From Herbaspirillum huttiense (lineage in GTDB: Bacteria > Pseudomonadota > Gammaproteobacteria > Burkholderiales > Burkholderiaceae_D), in the NCBI RefSeq assembly GCF_004367745.1, contig NZ_CP037993.1, positions 1,054,001 through 1,118,000 of the forward strand: a DNA stretch of 64,000 bases, read 5' to 3'. The position numbers were made by a program, and so were the translations under genes. The notes beneath the pieces were generated by a model. It saw only the letters and a list, made by a program, of their open reading frames with translations, made no database searches and had not been told where the DNA came from. Positions 51,112-60,553 of this stretch are shown here, one piece after another (the stretch's first letter is position 1; each line of letters begins with the position of its first letter).

Positions 51112-51681
51112 ATGAATGCCAAGCTGATGCGCACGGGTCTGCCCGCGCGCCTGTGGAAGGGGATCGCGCTGGCGCTGCTGGCGCTGGTGCTCGGTGGCTG
51201 CGCCTCGCAGCAGATATCGGACTACGCCGCCAAGACCCCGGTGTTCGATCCGGCGGTGTTCTTCAAGGGCCGCACTGAGGCCTGGGGCATGTTCCAGAAG
51301 CGCGGTGGCGAAGTGGCGCGGCGTTTCCATGTGGTCGTGACCGGTACCGTGGACGGCAACACGCTGACGCTGGACGAGCGTTTCCGCTATGACGACGGCG
51401 AGACCCAGACCCGCGTCTGGACCTTGGTGCGCCAGCCCGACAACAGCTGGCGCGGCCGTGCCGGTGACGTCATCGGCGAGGCCATCGGCCACACCGCCGG
51501 CAATGCCTTGCACTGGAATTACACGCTGCTGCTGCCGGTCAATGACAAGCAATACGAAGTCCAGATGGATGACTGGATGTACCAGATGGACGAACGCACA
51601 CTCATCAACCGCACCAGCATGAGCAAGTTTGGTGTGGAAGTGGGCCAGGTCACGTTGTTCTTCCGCAAGGAGGGTGTATGA
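51112..51681 (+). CDS. DUF3833 lipoprotein
   Basis: 189 residues. Signal peptide with lipobox (LALLALVLGGCASQQ), so it is probably a membrane-anchored periplasmic lipoprotein. The body FDPAVFFKGRTEAWGMFQKR, TLDERFRYDDGETQTRVW and YQMDERTLINRTSMSKFGVE is typical of DUF3833. The family accompanies CFA-like and SDR genes in these operons. Its stop overlaps the SDR start (ATGA). Activity unknown. Confidence 0.88.
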   Translation: MNAKLMRTGLPARLWKGIALALLALVLGGCASQQISDYAAKTPVFDPAVFFKGRTEAWGMFQKRGGEVARRFHVVVTGTVDGNTLTLDERFRYDDGETQTRVWTLVRQPDNSWRGRAGDVIGEAIGHTAGNALHWNYTLLLPVNDKQYEVQMDDWMYQMDERTLINRTSMSKFGVEVGQVTLFFRKEGV

Positions 51682-52538
51682 ATACTCAGTCCAAGCCCCT
51701 GCCCAAGGAGGCTGCCGGAGGCGCCGGCGAGCGTGCTCCGATCTCGCGCCCCGCCGTATTGTTCGGCCCGATGAACCAGCCGGTCAGTGACCTGCGCGGC
51801 CTGCGCATCTGGCTGGTCGGTGCCTCCAGCGGCATTGGTGCCGAACTGGCGCGCCAGGCGCTGCAGGCAGGTGCCCGCGTGGCCTTGTCGGCGCGCCGTG
51901 CGGACGTATTGCAGGAGGTCGCGGCGGCCCACAAGAATGCCTTCATCGCGCCGCTGGATGTGCTTTGCCACGACGCCTGGCGCGACCAGCATGCGCGCAT
52001 CGTGGAGGCCTTCGGCGGTGTTGACCTGTTGGTGTTCTGTGCGGCCAAGTATCGCCCGGAGCGCACATGGGAGGTTCAGGAAGAGGAAGCCGAGCACACC
52101 TTGCGCACCAACGTCGCCAGTGTGTATTCGGCGCTGGGTGCGGCGCTGCCCGACATGCTGGCACGTGGCAGCGGCGGCATTGCGCTGGTGGCCAGCGTGG
52201 CCGGCTATGTGGGGCTGCCGGGCGCGACCGTATATGGTCCCGGCAAGGCGGCGCTGATCAATCTTGCGGAAATTCTTTATAGCGATTTGCGGCCCAAGGG
52301 ATTGAACGTGTATCTGGTCAATCCGGGCTTCGTGAAGACCGACCTGACCGACAAGAACGACTTCCCCATGCCGGCCATCCAGACGCCGCAGCAGGCGGCC
52401 ACTGCCATCTGGCGCGGGATCTCCGAAGGCCGCTTCGAGATCCACTTCCCGCGGCGCTTCACGGCCTGGCTGAAGATACTGCGCCTGCTGCCGTTCCGGC
52501 TGCGCTTCATGCTGTTCCAGCGCTTCATGCTGAGCTGA
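51678..52538 (+). CDS. Short-chain dehydrogenase of the lipid-modification operon
   Basis: 286-residue SDR with about 45 extra N-terminal residues before the cofactor motif WLVGASSGIGAELARQ. The catalytic Tyr and Lys are in VYGPGKAALINLAE and the C-terminus is basic and hydrophobic (LKILRLLPFRLRFMLFQRFM), possibly membrane-associated. Coupled to the DUF3833 gene. It may reduce or oxidise a lipid intermediate; the substrate is unknown. Confidence 0.87.
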   Translation: MNTQSKPLPKEAAGGAGERAPISRPAVLFGPMNQPVSDLRGLRIWLVGASSGIGAELARQALQAGARVALSARRADVLQEVAAAHKNAFIAPLDVLCHDAWRDQHARIVEAFGGVDLLVFCAAKYRPERTWEVQEEEAEHTLRTNVASVYSALGAALPDMLARGSGGIALVASVAGYVGLPGATVYGPGKAALINLAEILYSDLRPKGLNVYLVNPGFVKTDLTDKNDFPMPAIQTPQQAATAIWRGISEGRFEIHFPRRFTAWLKILRLLPFRLRFMLFQRFMLS

Positions 52539-52540
52539 CC

Positions 52541-52963
52541 ATGCAGCATCTTGACCGCTTGCTGGACTGGTATGGCGCGCTGGATCGCAGCAGCCTGGAA
52601 CGGATTGGGGAATTTTATTCGCCGGAGGCTCTGTTCAAGGATCCCTTCAACGACATCAAGGGGCTGCGATCCATCCGCGCCATCTTTGCGCACATGTTCG
52701 AGACCACGGAGGATCCGCGCTTCGTGATTCTGGAACGCATGGGGCAGGGTGAGCAGGCCTTTGCCACCTGGCGTTTCGAGTTTCGGCTGAAGGGCCGCTT
52801 CTACACGGTGCTGGGGGCGACGCATTTCCGCTTCGATGCGGCGGGCCTGGTGACCGAGCATCGCGATTACTGGGATGCGGCTGAAGAGCTGTGGCAGAAA
52901 TTGCCGGTCATTGGCGGGCCGGTGAAGTGGTTGCGGGGGAAGTTCAGGGCGACCACTTATTGA
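52541..52963 (+). CDS. NTF2-like (SnoaL-fold) protein
   Basis: 140 residues, 2 bases after the SDR stop, last gene of the operon. LLDWYGALDRSSLERIGEFY then SPEALFKDPFNDIKG, FATWRFEFRLKGRFYTVLGA and VTEHRDYWDAAEELW fit the NTF2-like family, a cone-shaped fold used by isomerases, cyclases and ligand binders. Similar proteins occur in the ChrR/sigma-E-type lipid operons. Activity unknown. Confidence 0.8.
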   Translation: MQHLDRLLDWYGALDRSSLERIGEFYSPEALFKDPFNDIKGLRSIRAIFAHMFETTEDPRFVILERMGQGEQAFATWRFEFRLKGRFYTVLGATHFRFDAAGLVTEHRDYWDAAEELWQKLPVIGGPVKWLRGKFRATTY

Positions 52964-53004
52964 TGGCGCGTCTGTTATGCGCGGAGCAAGCAATTTCTCC
53001 ACGA

Positions 53005-53034
53005 CGCATGTGTGGAAATTAATTCCACAATGCG
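53005..53034. repeat. Large imperfect inverted repeat between convergent genes
   Basis: TGTGGAA (53011-53017) and TTCCACA (53023-53029) are perfect arms around ATTAA; flanking CGCAT and ATGCG extend the stem to 12 pairs with one bulged G. No T run, so it is either a bidirectional terminator of unusual type or a protein site. Confidence 0.5.
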
Positions 53035-53122
53035 CCCTGTCGATTCGCGTACCGGGTGCCAGTCAGGAACGGAATCAAGCGACTGACTGCAGGTCCGCCT
53101 CGCATGGCCATACCGGATGCAC

Positions 53123-53704
53123 CTAATGCGCGCTCTGCGGCAACTGCCGCAAGGCTTGCAATGAGGGCATCGCATTCCACGCCATCAAGGCCGCTTCCTG
53201 CTGCGGCCCATTGGCTTGCAACCATTGAGCCATGTCGTTGCCAGCCTGCTGCCCATAGATCCGATGCGAGTGAATGAGGATGAAACCCGTCCCCTCCACC
53301 AGCACGAAGCGCGCGAAGACTGCCTCCAGAAAACCCGGATTGCCCAGCACGGCTGCGATGTAGTGTTCGGCAGGCCGGCTGTCGGAGCGGGGCAGCGAAT
53401 TGATGCGGACCACCTTGCCCGCCGCCTGGTAGCGCTTGAGCACGAGGTTGGCCAGCTGCGCCAGCTTGTCCCCATCGGTGGCCTGCTCGACGACATTGAT
53501 GGTGACCATGTCGGTCCAGTGGTTCAGGTCCGTTTCCGCAGGTGGCGTAAATTCGTTCTGGCCATTCTTTGACCAGCGATGCACGTAGTTGACGTTGTCG
53601 AACGTCAATGCCTCAGCGCCGGCGGCCAGCGCCAGTGCCGGAAGCAGAGCCAGGATCCCGGCCAGGCCGCGCAGAGAACGAAGCAGGAAGGTGGTGTGAG
53701 GCAT
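53123..53704 (-). CDS. Secreted hypothetical protein
   Basis: 193 residues from MPHTTF. It has a signal peptide (LRSLRGLAGILALLPALALA then AG), so it is probably periplasmic. The mature part begins AEALTFDNVNYVHRWSKNGQ, has LNHWTDMVTINVVEQATDGD and a C-terminal amphipathic segment with QQAGNDMAQWLQANGPQQEA. I recognise no catalytic motif and cannot name a family. It converges with the lipid operon and stands alone on its strand before the serine hydrolase gene. Confidence 0.7.
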   Translation of the reverse strand: MPHTTFLLRSLRGLAGILALLPALALAAGAEALTFDNVNYVHRWSKNGQNEFTPPAETDLNHWTDMVTINVVEQATDGDKLAQLANLVLKRYQAAGKVVRINSLPRSDSRPAEHYIAAVLGNPGFLEAVFARFVLVEGTGFILIHSHRIYGQQAGNDMAQWLQANGPQQEAALMAWNAMPSLQALRQLPQSAH

Positions 53705-53841
53705 GGCGGTTTCCAGAGAAGGGTAGTTCTGCATTATAGGTTGAGCTATCGATGGTCATTGTCGCTCAATACTGCCGTAGCGACCGCAGCCCCGACGTCC
53801 GCTGGCGGACCATGACCAGGACTTGATTCGGAACGCCTCAT

Positions 53842-55026
53842 TCAAAAGCGTCGTGGCGCGTCCTGCATGTCCTGCCTGATGCGCGTTTCACCGTCAAAGC
53901 CCTTGGCCTGCTCCTTGAGCAGGTCGGCATCTCCGTCGTCGGCAACGGCATCGCCATTCTTGTTGGCTGCCTCAACCACGGCCTTGGTGATGGTGGCGGT
54001 GACTGCAGTTTCTTCCTCTCCGTTCACGCTCGATACGATGGCCACGACCGTGTTGAGGGCAGGGAAGATGTAGATGCGTTGCCCCTTGTAGCCGTTGGCG
54101 AAAAACACCTGGACGCCGTTGACCCGGCCACGCCACCAGTGGAGCCCGTAGCGTTCGCTGACACCGGGTGCCCATGCCATCTCGCGATACTCCGGAGCAA
54201 AGATGGCGCTGCCGTTCCACTGCCCCTGCTGGAGATAAAGCTGTCCCAGCTTGAGCATGTCCATCGGGCGCAGACGCAAGCCCCAGCCACCGGGCACGCG
54301 GGCTCCCTGATCCGGGAACCACCACGCGACATTGCGCATCTTCAGCGGCTCGAACAAGGTCTTTTCGGCAAAAGCCAGCAGGCTGGTCCCTGCCGCTCCG
54401 GCAATGACGGTGCCAGTGAGTGTTGCGTCGGCATCCGAATAGTTGAAACGCGTTCCGGGAGGTGATGCTACGCGTTGATTGACGACCAGACGGACGCGAT
54501 CCTGCCGGGTATCGTAGATCGGGTTGGTAGCCGGATTGTGCTGGTAGTCGAAACCGGAGGCCATCTGCATCACGTTCTTCAGGCTGATCTGGTCGAGGTG
54601 TTTCCATTCTGCTTCGCTGAGCCCGCGCGGACGTTCTATCAGTTGCGGGATGGGCGCGTTCATGTCGTGAATTTTCCCTTGCATCAGCAGTGCTCCGACC
54701 AGCGTGGAGGAAATCGATTTCGTCACGGAGTACATGGCGTGGTTGTAACCGCGCCCTATACCTGCCTTGTAACGCTCCAGGACGACGTGGCAGTCACGCA
54801 AGACCAGCACCGCACGGATATCGAGCCGGGCCTGGTCCAGCGTGTGCAGCATGCTGCTCAGCCGCGCCGCAGAGAATCCTTGCGAGGACGGGGATGCCGT
54901 TGCAAAGTCTTCGCCGACATCAGCACACTGCGTGGTGCCGGCATGGCTGGCTGCAGACAGAATGGTAAGCCAGCCCAAGACCGCTGCAGTATGGAACGCA
55001 CGATGGATGCGTAAACGGATGCGCAC
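53842..55026 (-). CDS. Beta-lactamase-fold serine hydrolase, secreted
   Basis: 394 residues with a signal peptide (AAVLGWLTILSAASHAG). Class C beta-lactamase/esterase fold: nucleophile Ser in YSVTKS (SxxK) near residue 100, NYSDADATLTG near residue 195 as the second-motif position (Tyr-Ser-Asp instead of Tyr-x-Asn), then GWGLRLRPMDMLKLGQLYLQ. Such proteins are often esterases or peptidases rather than true beta-lactamases. Three residues after the predicted cleavage site there is a Cys (TTQCADVG). Substrate unknown. Confidence 0.85.
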   Translation of the reverse strand: MRIRLRIHRAFHTAAVLGWLTILSAASHAGTTQCADVGEDFATASPSSQGFSAARLSSMLHTLDQARLDIRAVLVLRDCHVVLERYKAGIGRGYNHAMYSVTKSISSTLVGALLMQGKIHDMNAPIPQLIERPRGLSEAEWKHLDQISLKNVMQMASGFDYQHNPATNPIYDTRQDRVRLVVNQRVASPPGTRFNYSDADATLTGTVIAGAAGTSLLAFAEKTLFEPLKMRNVAWWFPDQGARVPGGWGLRLRPMDMLKLGQLYLQQGQWNGSAIFAPEYREMAWAPGVSERYGLHWWRGRVNGVQVFFANGYKGQRIYIFPALNTVVAIVSSVNGEEETAVTATITKAVVEAANKNGDAVADDGDADLLKEQAKGFDGETRIRQDMQDAPRRF

Positions 55027-55156
55027 TGATTTCCCCCTGTTTTCATTGTGGGAGAAATTCTACGGTGAGAAGAAGATTGCTGGCTGACAATTAGCTGACG
55101 AGGTGCCAATCAGGCCGGAGCGGCTTTGCCCCGGCCGGCACTGAATTGCTACGAAC

Positions 55157-55873
55157 TCAGTCCGTCGTACTCGGCGTCCAGAACGCCTGCTTCACGGCAG
55201 GCAAGGCCAGCAGACGTTCCACCAGCGCATCGAGTTCATCGCCATCCACGGAGGTCGCCGCCAGGGTGGCTTCGATTTCCACTTCATCCTCCGTAAAGGG
55301 CCGCACGTCCAGTCCATGCGTCGGATGGCGGCTCTGTTCCAGCATGTCGGTGACGGCCATGAGCACGCGCTTCTGGTGCGCGCTTTCCACGATCAGGTGG
55401 ATGGTGTTGGTCACTTCCACCGAAGGCACATCCAGCGGCTTGCGGTTGATGGTGTTGACCACCGGGCGCAGCAGGGTATTGGCGGCCAGCACGAAGAGGG
55501 TGGCCAGGATCGCTTCCAGGATCAGGTCGGCCCCCGCCGCTGCCCCCACTGCCGCCGAGCCCCACAAGGTGGCCGCAGTATTGATGCCGCGCACATTGCC
55601 TTCCTCGCGCATGATCGCGCCCGCGCCCAGAAAGCCCACGCCCGAAACCACATAAGCCACCACATGCACCGCCCCTTCGTGACCGCCCATGCGATTGGCC
55701 ATGTCGACGAAGACCGCCGCGCCCAGGGCCACCAGCACATTGGTGCGCAGGCCGGCAGTGCGTTGCCGGTACTGGCGTTCCAGCCCGATCAGGCCACCCA
55801 GGATGAAGGCGGCGGTGAGGCTGATCGAGGTATCGAGCAGAGATTCGAGATTGATGTTGGCGATGATTTGCAT
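55157..55873 (-). CDS. MgtC/SapB-family inner-membrane protein
   Basis: 238 residues from MQIIANI. The N-terminal half has about five membrane segments with the MgtC signature GGLIGLERQYRQRTAGLRTN then VLVALGAAVFV and VSGVGFLGAGAIMREEGNVR then GINTAATLW. The C-terminal about 90 residues are a soluble ACT-like domain (NTIHLIVESAHQKRVLMAVT). MgtC proteins affect magnesium homeostasis and ATP synthase or phosphate uptake in pathogens; the role here is not known. Divergent from the SDR gene. Confidence 0.9.
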   Translation of the reverse strand: MQIIANINLESLLDTSISLTAAFILGGLIGLERQYRQRTAGLRTNVLVALGAAVFVDMANRMGGHEGAVHVVAYVVSGVGFLGAGAIMREEGNVRGINTAATLWGSAAVGAAAGADLILEAILATLFVLAANTLLRPVVNTINRKPLDVPSVEVTNTIHLIVESAHQKRVLMAVTDMLEQSRHPTHGLDVRPFTEDEVEIEATLAATSVDGDELDALVERLLALPAVKQAFWTPSTTD

Positions 55874-56090
55874 GGGACTTCCGGTACGTTCATGAGGCCG
55901 CACGAGGGCCGGGCTGCGCAATGGTGCGCGATGATGCCCCAGAAATGCAACAGGGACATGACAAATTCCGGATCACCCAGTGCGCTTCTCGTCCCCTGCA
56001 CGCGGCATCGACACGAACTACAATCGCCAATCCCGTGCGAGAGGTCGAGATTTTCCGCGCGGCAAGATCACTTATCCACAAGGAGTTTCC

Positions 56091-56792
56091 ATGAGCAGCA
56101 AAGTAGCCCTGATCACCGCCGCCGGCAGCGGCATGGGTGCCGCCGCCGCGCGCCGCCTGGCGGCCGATGGCTTCCAGGTCGGCATCCTGTCTTCCTCCGG
56201 CCGTGGCGAGGCGCTGGCCGCCGAGCTGGGCGGCATCGGCGTGACCGGCTCGAACCAGTCAGTGGACGACCTGCAAAAACTGGTCGACCAGGCCGTGGCC
56301 CGCTGGGGCCGCGTGGATGTGCTGGTCAACAGCGCCGGCCATGGTCCGCGCGCTCCCATCCTCGACATCACCGATGAAGACTGGCATCGCGGCATGGATA
56401 CCTACCTGCTCAACGTCATCCGTCCCACGCGCCTGGTGACGCCGCTGATGCAGGCACAGGGCGGCGGGGCCATCATCAACATCTCGTCGGCCTGGGCCTT
56501 CGAACCCTCCGACATGTTCCCGACCTCGGCCGTATTTCGTGCCGGGCTGGCCGCGTTCACCAAGCTCTTCGCCGACAAGTACGCGCCGGAAAACATCCGC
56601 ATCAACAACGTCCTGCCGGGCTGGATCGACAGCCTGCCACAACGTGAAGAACGCCGCGCCGGCGTGCCCATGCAGCGCTATGGCACCAGCGAGGAAGTGG
56701 CCGCGACCATCGCTTTCCTGGCTTCCTCCGGTGCCGGCTACATCACCGGCCAGAACATCAAGGTCGATGGCGGACTGATGCGTTCCGTGTAA
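56091..56792 (+). CDS. Short-chain dehydrogenase/reductase
   Basis: 233 residues, ATG after AAGGAG. Cofactor site ITAAGSGMGAAAARRLAADG, LVNSAGHGPRAPI, then ISSAWAFEPSDMFPTSAVFR, where the expected Tyr-x-x-x-Lys is not obvious (FPTSAVFRAGLAAFTKLFAD). The C-terminus AGYITGQNIKVDGGLMRSV is typical of 3-oxoacyl-ACP-reductase-like SDRs. The missing Tyr suggests altered or lost catalysis. It ends at a strong terminator. Confidence 0.85.
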   Translation: MSSKVALITAAGSGMGAAAARRLAADGFQVGILSSSGRGEALAAELGGIGVTGSNQSVDDLQKLVDQAVARWGRVDVLVNSAGHGPRAPILDITDEDWHRGMDTYLLNVIRPTRLVTPLMQAQGGGAIINISSAWAFEPSDMFPTSAVFRAGLAAFTKLFADKYAPENIRINNVLPGWIDSLPQREERRAGVPMQRYGTSEEVAATIAFLASSGAGYITGQNIKVDGGLMRSV

Positions 56793-56814
56793 TACAGCCA
56801 TCCCGACCGACACG

Positions 56815-56840
56815 ACGGCCCTGCTTTGCAGGGCCGTTTT
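56815..56840 (+). terminator. Rho-independent terminator after the SDR gene
   Basis: Perfect 10-base stem ACGGCCCTGC/GCAGGGCCGT with a three-base loop, followed by TTT, 22 bases after the stop. Confidence 0.85.
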
Positions 56841-57020
56841 GCTGCGCGGCATCGTATTTCATTCTCCATCCCTTCTTGCGCAAAAAAGTATCAGTCCTTC
56901 CTCGCTGGTGATGTAGAACCCGCAGCCAGAGGGGCACTAAGATGCAGCACATGATGAAAACTGACAACAGCGATTTGTCAGTTTCAATAAGGAAAATGCT
57001 CTCGATTGAGAGGAGACACG

Positions 57021-57905
57021 ATGCAGCCCGACCTGGAACTGGTCCATATCCGCAAGGGCGAATCCTTTGCGGCATGGATGCACGGCTACCCCTTCCGTAC
57101 CGTGCGCTGGCACTACCATCCGGAGTACGAGATCCACCTCGTGGTGGCGACCTCCGGACGTTTTTACGTCGGTGACCACATCGGCGACTTCGCGCCGGGC
57201 CAGCTGGTGATGACCGGTCCCAATCTTCCGCAGAACTGGATTTCCGACATCGGCCGCGATGAGGTGGTCCCCGTGCGCTCGCTGGTGATCCAGTTTCCCG
57301 AGCAACTGGTGGATCAATGCGCCGCCAGCATCCCCGAGATGGAAGCCATCATGCCGCTGCTCGAACGCAGCCATCGCGGCCTGCTGTTCGATGCCGCCAC
57401 CAGCGACACGGTGCGTCCGCTGATGCAGCGCCTGATCGACCAGCGCGGCTTGAAGCGCCTCGCCCTGTTCTGGGAAATCCTCGACGTGCTGGCCAATTCG
57501 CCCGAGCCGGAAGTGCTGGCCAGCCTCTCCTACAAGCTGGACCTGTCAGGCGTGAACAGCAGCGGGCTCAACCGTGCCATCGCCTATCTGCGCGAACACC
57601 TCACCGATGACATCGGCGAACAGGACCTGGCCGACATGGTGGGGCAGAACCTGAGCACCTTCTCGCGCGCCTTCAAGCGCCACACGGGAACCACGCTGGT
57701 GCGCTACAAGAACCAGCTGCGCGTGGACCTGGCCTGTCTCGCGCTGCTCAACAATCCGGAAGCACGCATCACCGACATCTGCTACGAGACCGGGTTTTCC
57801 AACCTCTCCAATTTCAACCGCCACTTCCAGAAGATCAAGGGCATGTCGCCTTCGGAGTTTCGCAATACCTTTGCCAGCAACGGCCTTTTTGCCGCGACCG
57901 GATAG
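57021..57905 (+). CDS. AraC-family regulator of the ribitol-type cluster
   Basis: 294 residues, start ATG after GAGGAGAC. N-terminal cupin-type sensor (RWHYHPEYEIHLVVATSGRF, then GDFAPGQLVMTGPNLPQNW). C-terminal double helix-turn-helix: HLTDDIGEQDLADMVGQNLS then TFSRAFKRHTG, and ITDICYETGFSNLSNFNRHF. It is 166 bases upstream of the transporter operon on the same strand and probably activates it when ribitol or a related polyol is present. A tandem 9-base repeat lies just downstream at 57922-57939. Confidence 0.9.
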   Translation: MQPDLELVHIRKGESFAAWMHGYPFRTVRWHYHPEYEIHLVVATSGRFYVGDHIGDFAPGQLVMTGPNLPQNWISDIGRDEVVPVRSLVIQFPEQLVDQCAASIPEMEAIMPLLERSHRGLLFDAATSDTVRPLMQRLIDQRGLKRLALFWEILDVLANSPEPEVLASLSYKLDLSGVNSSGLNRAIAYLREHLTDDIGEQDLADMVGQNLSTFSRAFKRHTGTTLVRYKNQLRVDLACLALLNNPEARITDICYETGFSNLSNFNRHFQKIKGMSPSEFRNTFASNGLFAATG

Positions 57906-57921
57906 CGCCGGACGCACGCCA

Positions 57922-57939
57922 TAAATCATTTAAATCATT
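57922..57939 (+). promoter_or_regulatory. Tandem 9-base repeat before the ribitol transporter operon
   Basis: TAAATCATT occurs twice without a gap (57922-57930, 57931-57939), 16 bases after the AraC stop and about 130 bases before the binding-protein start. Direct-repeat half-sites are typical of AraC-family activators, although usual spacing is longer. Confidence 0.45.
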
Positions 57940-58071
57940 TCCTTGTCAGGGAAAAACGCATTCAGGAAAGCCCCCGCTTTCCGGAACAGGACAGGTGTTG
58001 CCTGTCACTTCGCAACGAGCATGCCGGGTAATCCCGTCATCAAGCACACACCAACAACAATGGAGACTGCA

Positions 58072-58992
58072 ATGAAGAAAGCACTGACCGCACTGGCCTT
58101 GTCCACCGCCACGTTGGTGGCGTTCACCGCACCGGCGAGCGCCCAGGAACTGTCCAAGCTCAAGATCGGCATGAGCTTCCAGGAAATGAACAACCCGTAT
58201 TTCGTCTCGATGAAAAAGGCCCTCGATGATGCGGCCAAGTCCTTCGGTGCCAAGGTCATCGTCACCGATGCTGCCCACAACGTGGCCAAGCAGATCGCCG
58301 ACATCGAAGACATGCTGCAGCAGAACATCGACATCCTGCTCATCAACCCGACCGACTCCGCCGGCGTGGAAGCGGCAGTCAAAGCCGCCAAGGCGCGCAA
58401 CGTAATCGTGGTGGCAGTCGATGCCAATGCCGCCGGTCCGGTGGACATGTTCGTCGGTTCCAAGAACAAGGATGCCGGCTACCAGTCCTGCCGCGCACTG
58501 GCCGATGCCATCGGTGGCAAGGGCGAAGTGGCGATCCTCGACGGCATTCCCGTGGTGCCGATCCTGCAGCGCGTGGAAGGCTGCAAGCAGGCCCTCGGTG
58601 AATACAAGGACATCAAGCTGGTGGCCACCCAGAACGGCCGCCAGGACCGCTCGGTGGCGCTGGGCGTGGTGGAGAACATGATCCAGTCGCGCCCCAACCT
58701 GAAGGGCATCTTCTCGGTCAATGACGGCGGTGCGATGGGCGCGCTGGCCGCCATCCAGGGCAGCGGCAAGGACATCAAGCTGACCTCGGTGGACGGTGCG
58801 CCCGAAGCCGTCAAGGCGATTGCCGATGGCGGTCCCTTCATCGAGACCACCGCGCAATTCCCGCGTGACCAGGTGCGCGTGGGCCTGGCCATGGCGCTGG
58901 CCAAGAAGTGGGGCGCACGCGTGGTGCCCAAGGAAGTGCCCATCGACGTCATGCCGGTGACCAAGAAGAACGCGGCCGGCTTCAGCTGGTAA
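58072..58992 (+). CDS. Periplasmic polyol/sugar-binding protein of the ribitol-type cluster
   Basis: 306 residues after GGAGACTGCA. Signal peptide ([20 protein letters not shown] then ASA). The mature protein begins [20 protein letters not shown], and [20 protein letters not shown] and [20 protein letters not shown] are RbsB-like. First gene of a CUT2 operon followed by a ribitol dehydrogenase and FGGY kinase, so ribitol or a similar pentitol is the likely ligand. Confidence 0.9.
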   Translation: MKKALTALALSTATLVAFTAPASAQELSKLKIGMSFQEMNNPYFVSMKKALDDAAKSFGAKVIVTDAAHNVAKQIADIEDMLQQNIDILLINPTDSAGVEAAVKAAKARNVIVVAVDANAAGPVDMFVGSKNKDAGYQSCRALADAIGGKGEVAILDGIPVVPILQRVEGCKQALGEYKDIKLVATQNGRQDRSVALGVVENMIQSRPNLKGIFSVNDGGAMGALAAIQGSGKDIKLTSVDGAPEAVKAIADGGPFIETTAQFPRDQVRVGLAMALAKKWGARVVPKEVPIDVMPVTKKNAAGFSW

Positions 58993-59050
58993 GCCGCTGG
59001 CGCGGCGGCCTTCGTCCGTCGCGCCTTCCTTTCCCTTGATGGAGGCAGCC

Positions 59051-60553
59051 ATGCTCCAACTGACTGGTATCAAGAAAAACTTCGGCCCGGTGACGGTGCT
59101 GCGCGGCGTCGACCTGCAGGTGCGCGCCGGTGAAGTGCACGCGCTGCTGGGCGAGAACGGCGCGGGCAAGTCCACGTTGATGAAGATCCTGTGCGGCATC
59201 GTCACACCCGATGCGGGCGAGATCCGCATCGATGGACAGGCCTGCCGTTTTGCCAGCTATCACGAGGCCATCGCCGCCGGTGTCGGCGTGGTGTTCCAGG
59301 AATTCTCGCTGATCCCTTATCTGGATGCGGTGGACAACATGTTCCTGGCACGCGAGTTGCGCAGTCCGCTCGGCCTGCTGCAGCGTGCCGCCATGAAGCG
59401 CCGCGCGGCGCAGATCATCGCACAGCTGGGCGTGGAAATTCCGCTGGACGTACCGGTATGCAAGCTCTCGGTGGCGCAGCAGCAGTTCGTCGAAATCGCC
59501 AAAGCGCTGGCGCTTGATGCCCGCATCCTGGTGCTGGACGAACCGACCGCAACCCTTACGCCCGGCGAGGTAGAGCACCTGTTCAAGGTGATGCGCGGCC
59601 TGCGCGAGCAGGGCGTGGCGATCATCTTCATCTCGCACCATCTGGAAGAAATCTTCGAGATCTGCGACCGCATCACCGTGCTGCGCGATGGTGCGTACAT
59701 CGGCACCTGTGCGGTAAGTGAAGTGGACCAGGCGCGCCTGGTGGAGATGATGGTGGGGCGGCGCATCGAGAACTGCTTCCCGCCCAAGCCGGCCGCCGCG
59801 CCCGAGGGCGACGTAGTGCTGGAGGTGCAGGCCTTGCAGCTCAAGCGCAATGGCCCGGTGTCGCGTTTCCAGTTGCGGCGCGGCGAGATCCTGGGCTTTG
59901 CCGGCCTGGTCGGCTCGGGCCGCACCGAGACCGTGCTGGCCATGCTGGGCGCGCATCCGGCGGTGCAATGCAAGCTCTCCATGCACGGTGTGCCGTTGCG
60001 CTTTGCCGATCCGGCACAAGCCCTGCAAGCAGGCATCGGCCTGCTGCCGGAAAGCCGCAAGGAGCAGGGACTCATCACCAGCTTCCCCATCCTGCACAAC
60101 ATTTCGCTGAACAATTACGGCAAGTATCGCGCGGGTGGTCTGTTCCTGGATCGCCGCCGCGAAGCCGAAGCGACCCGTATCGCCATGCAGCGCGTGCGGG
60201 TTAAAGCGCCGGATGCGCATGCGCGGGTCGATACGCTGTCCGGCGGCAATCAGCAGAAGGTGGTGATCGCACGCTGGATCAATCACAACATGCAGGTGCT
60301 GATTTTCGATGAACCGACGCGGGGCATCGATGTAGGTGCCAAGGCCGAGATCTACCAGCTCATGCGCGAATTCACCGCGCAGGGCTATTCCATCATCATG
60401 ATTTCTTCCGAGTTGCCGGAGGTGGTCGGCATGTCCGACCGGGTCTGCGTCTTCAAGGGCGGCGGCATCGTCGCCACCGTCGAAGGGGATGCCGTGACCG
60501 CCGAAGAAATCATGACCCATGCCACCACCGGGAGACTCCACCATGCAGCATGA
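59051..60553 (+). CDS. CUT2 sugar ABC transporter ATPase of the ribitol-type cluster
   Basis: 500 residues; the ATG at MLQLTG is preceded by GGAGG, so I rejected the in-frame ATG four codons upstream. Domain 1: [25 protein letters not shown]. Domain 2: [46 protein letters not shown]. It overlaps the permease gene by 11 bases. It drives import with the adjoining binding protein and permease. Confidence 0.92.
   Translation: MLQLTGIKKNFGPVTVLRGVDLQVRAGEVHALLGENGAGKSTLMKILCGIVTPDAGEIRIDGQACRFASYHEAIAAGVGVVFQEFSLIPYLDAVDNMFLARELRSPLGLLQRAAMKRRAAQIIAQLGVEIPLDVPVCKLSVAQQQFVEIAKALALDARILVLDEPTATLTPGEVEHLFKVMRGLREQGVAIIFISHHLEEIFEICDRITVLRDGAYIGTCAVSEVDQARLVEMMVGRRIENCFPPKPAAAPEGDVVLEVQALQLKRNGPVSRFQLRRGEILGFAGLVGSGRTETVLAMLGAHPAVQCKLSMHGVPLRFADPAQALQAGIGLLPESRKEQGLITSFPILHNISLNNYGKYRAGGLFLDRRREAEATRIAMQRVRVKAPDAHARVDTLSGGNQQKVVIARWINHNMQVLIFDEPTRGIDVGAKAEIYQLMREFTAQGYSIIMISSELPEVVGMSDRVCVFKGGGIVATVEGDAVTAEEIMTHATTGRLHHAA

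Noticed and set aside
53842-55026. A true class C beta-lactamase (antibiotic resistance gene)
   Set aside because: SxxK is present, but the second motif is Tyr-Ser-Asp and the rest resembles general serine hydrolases; context gives no AmpR regulator.
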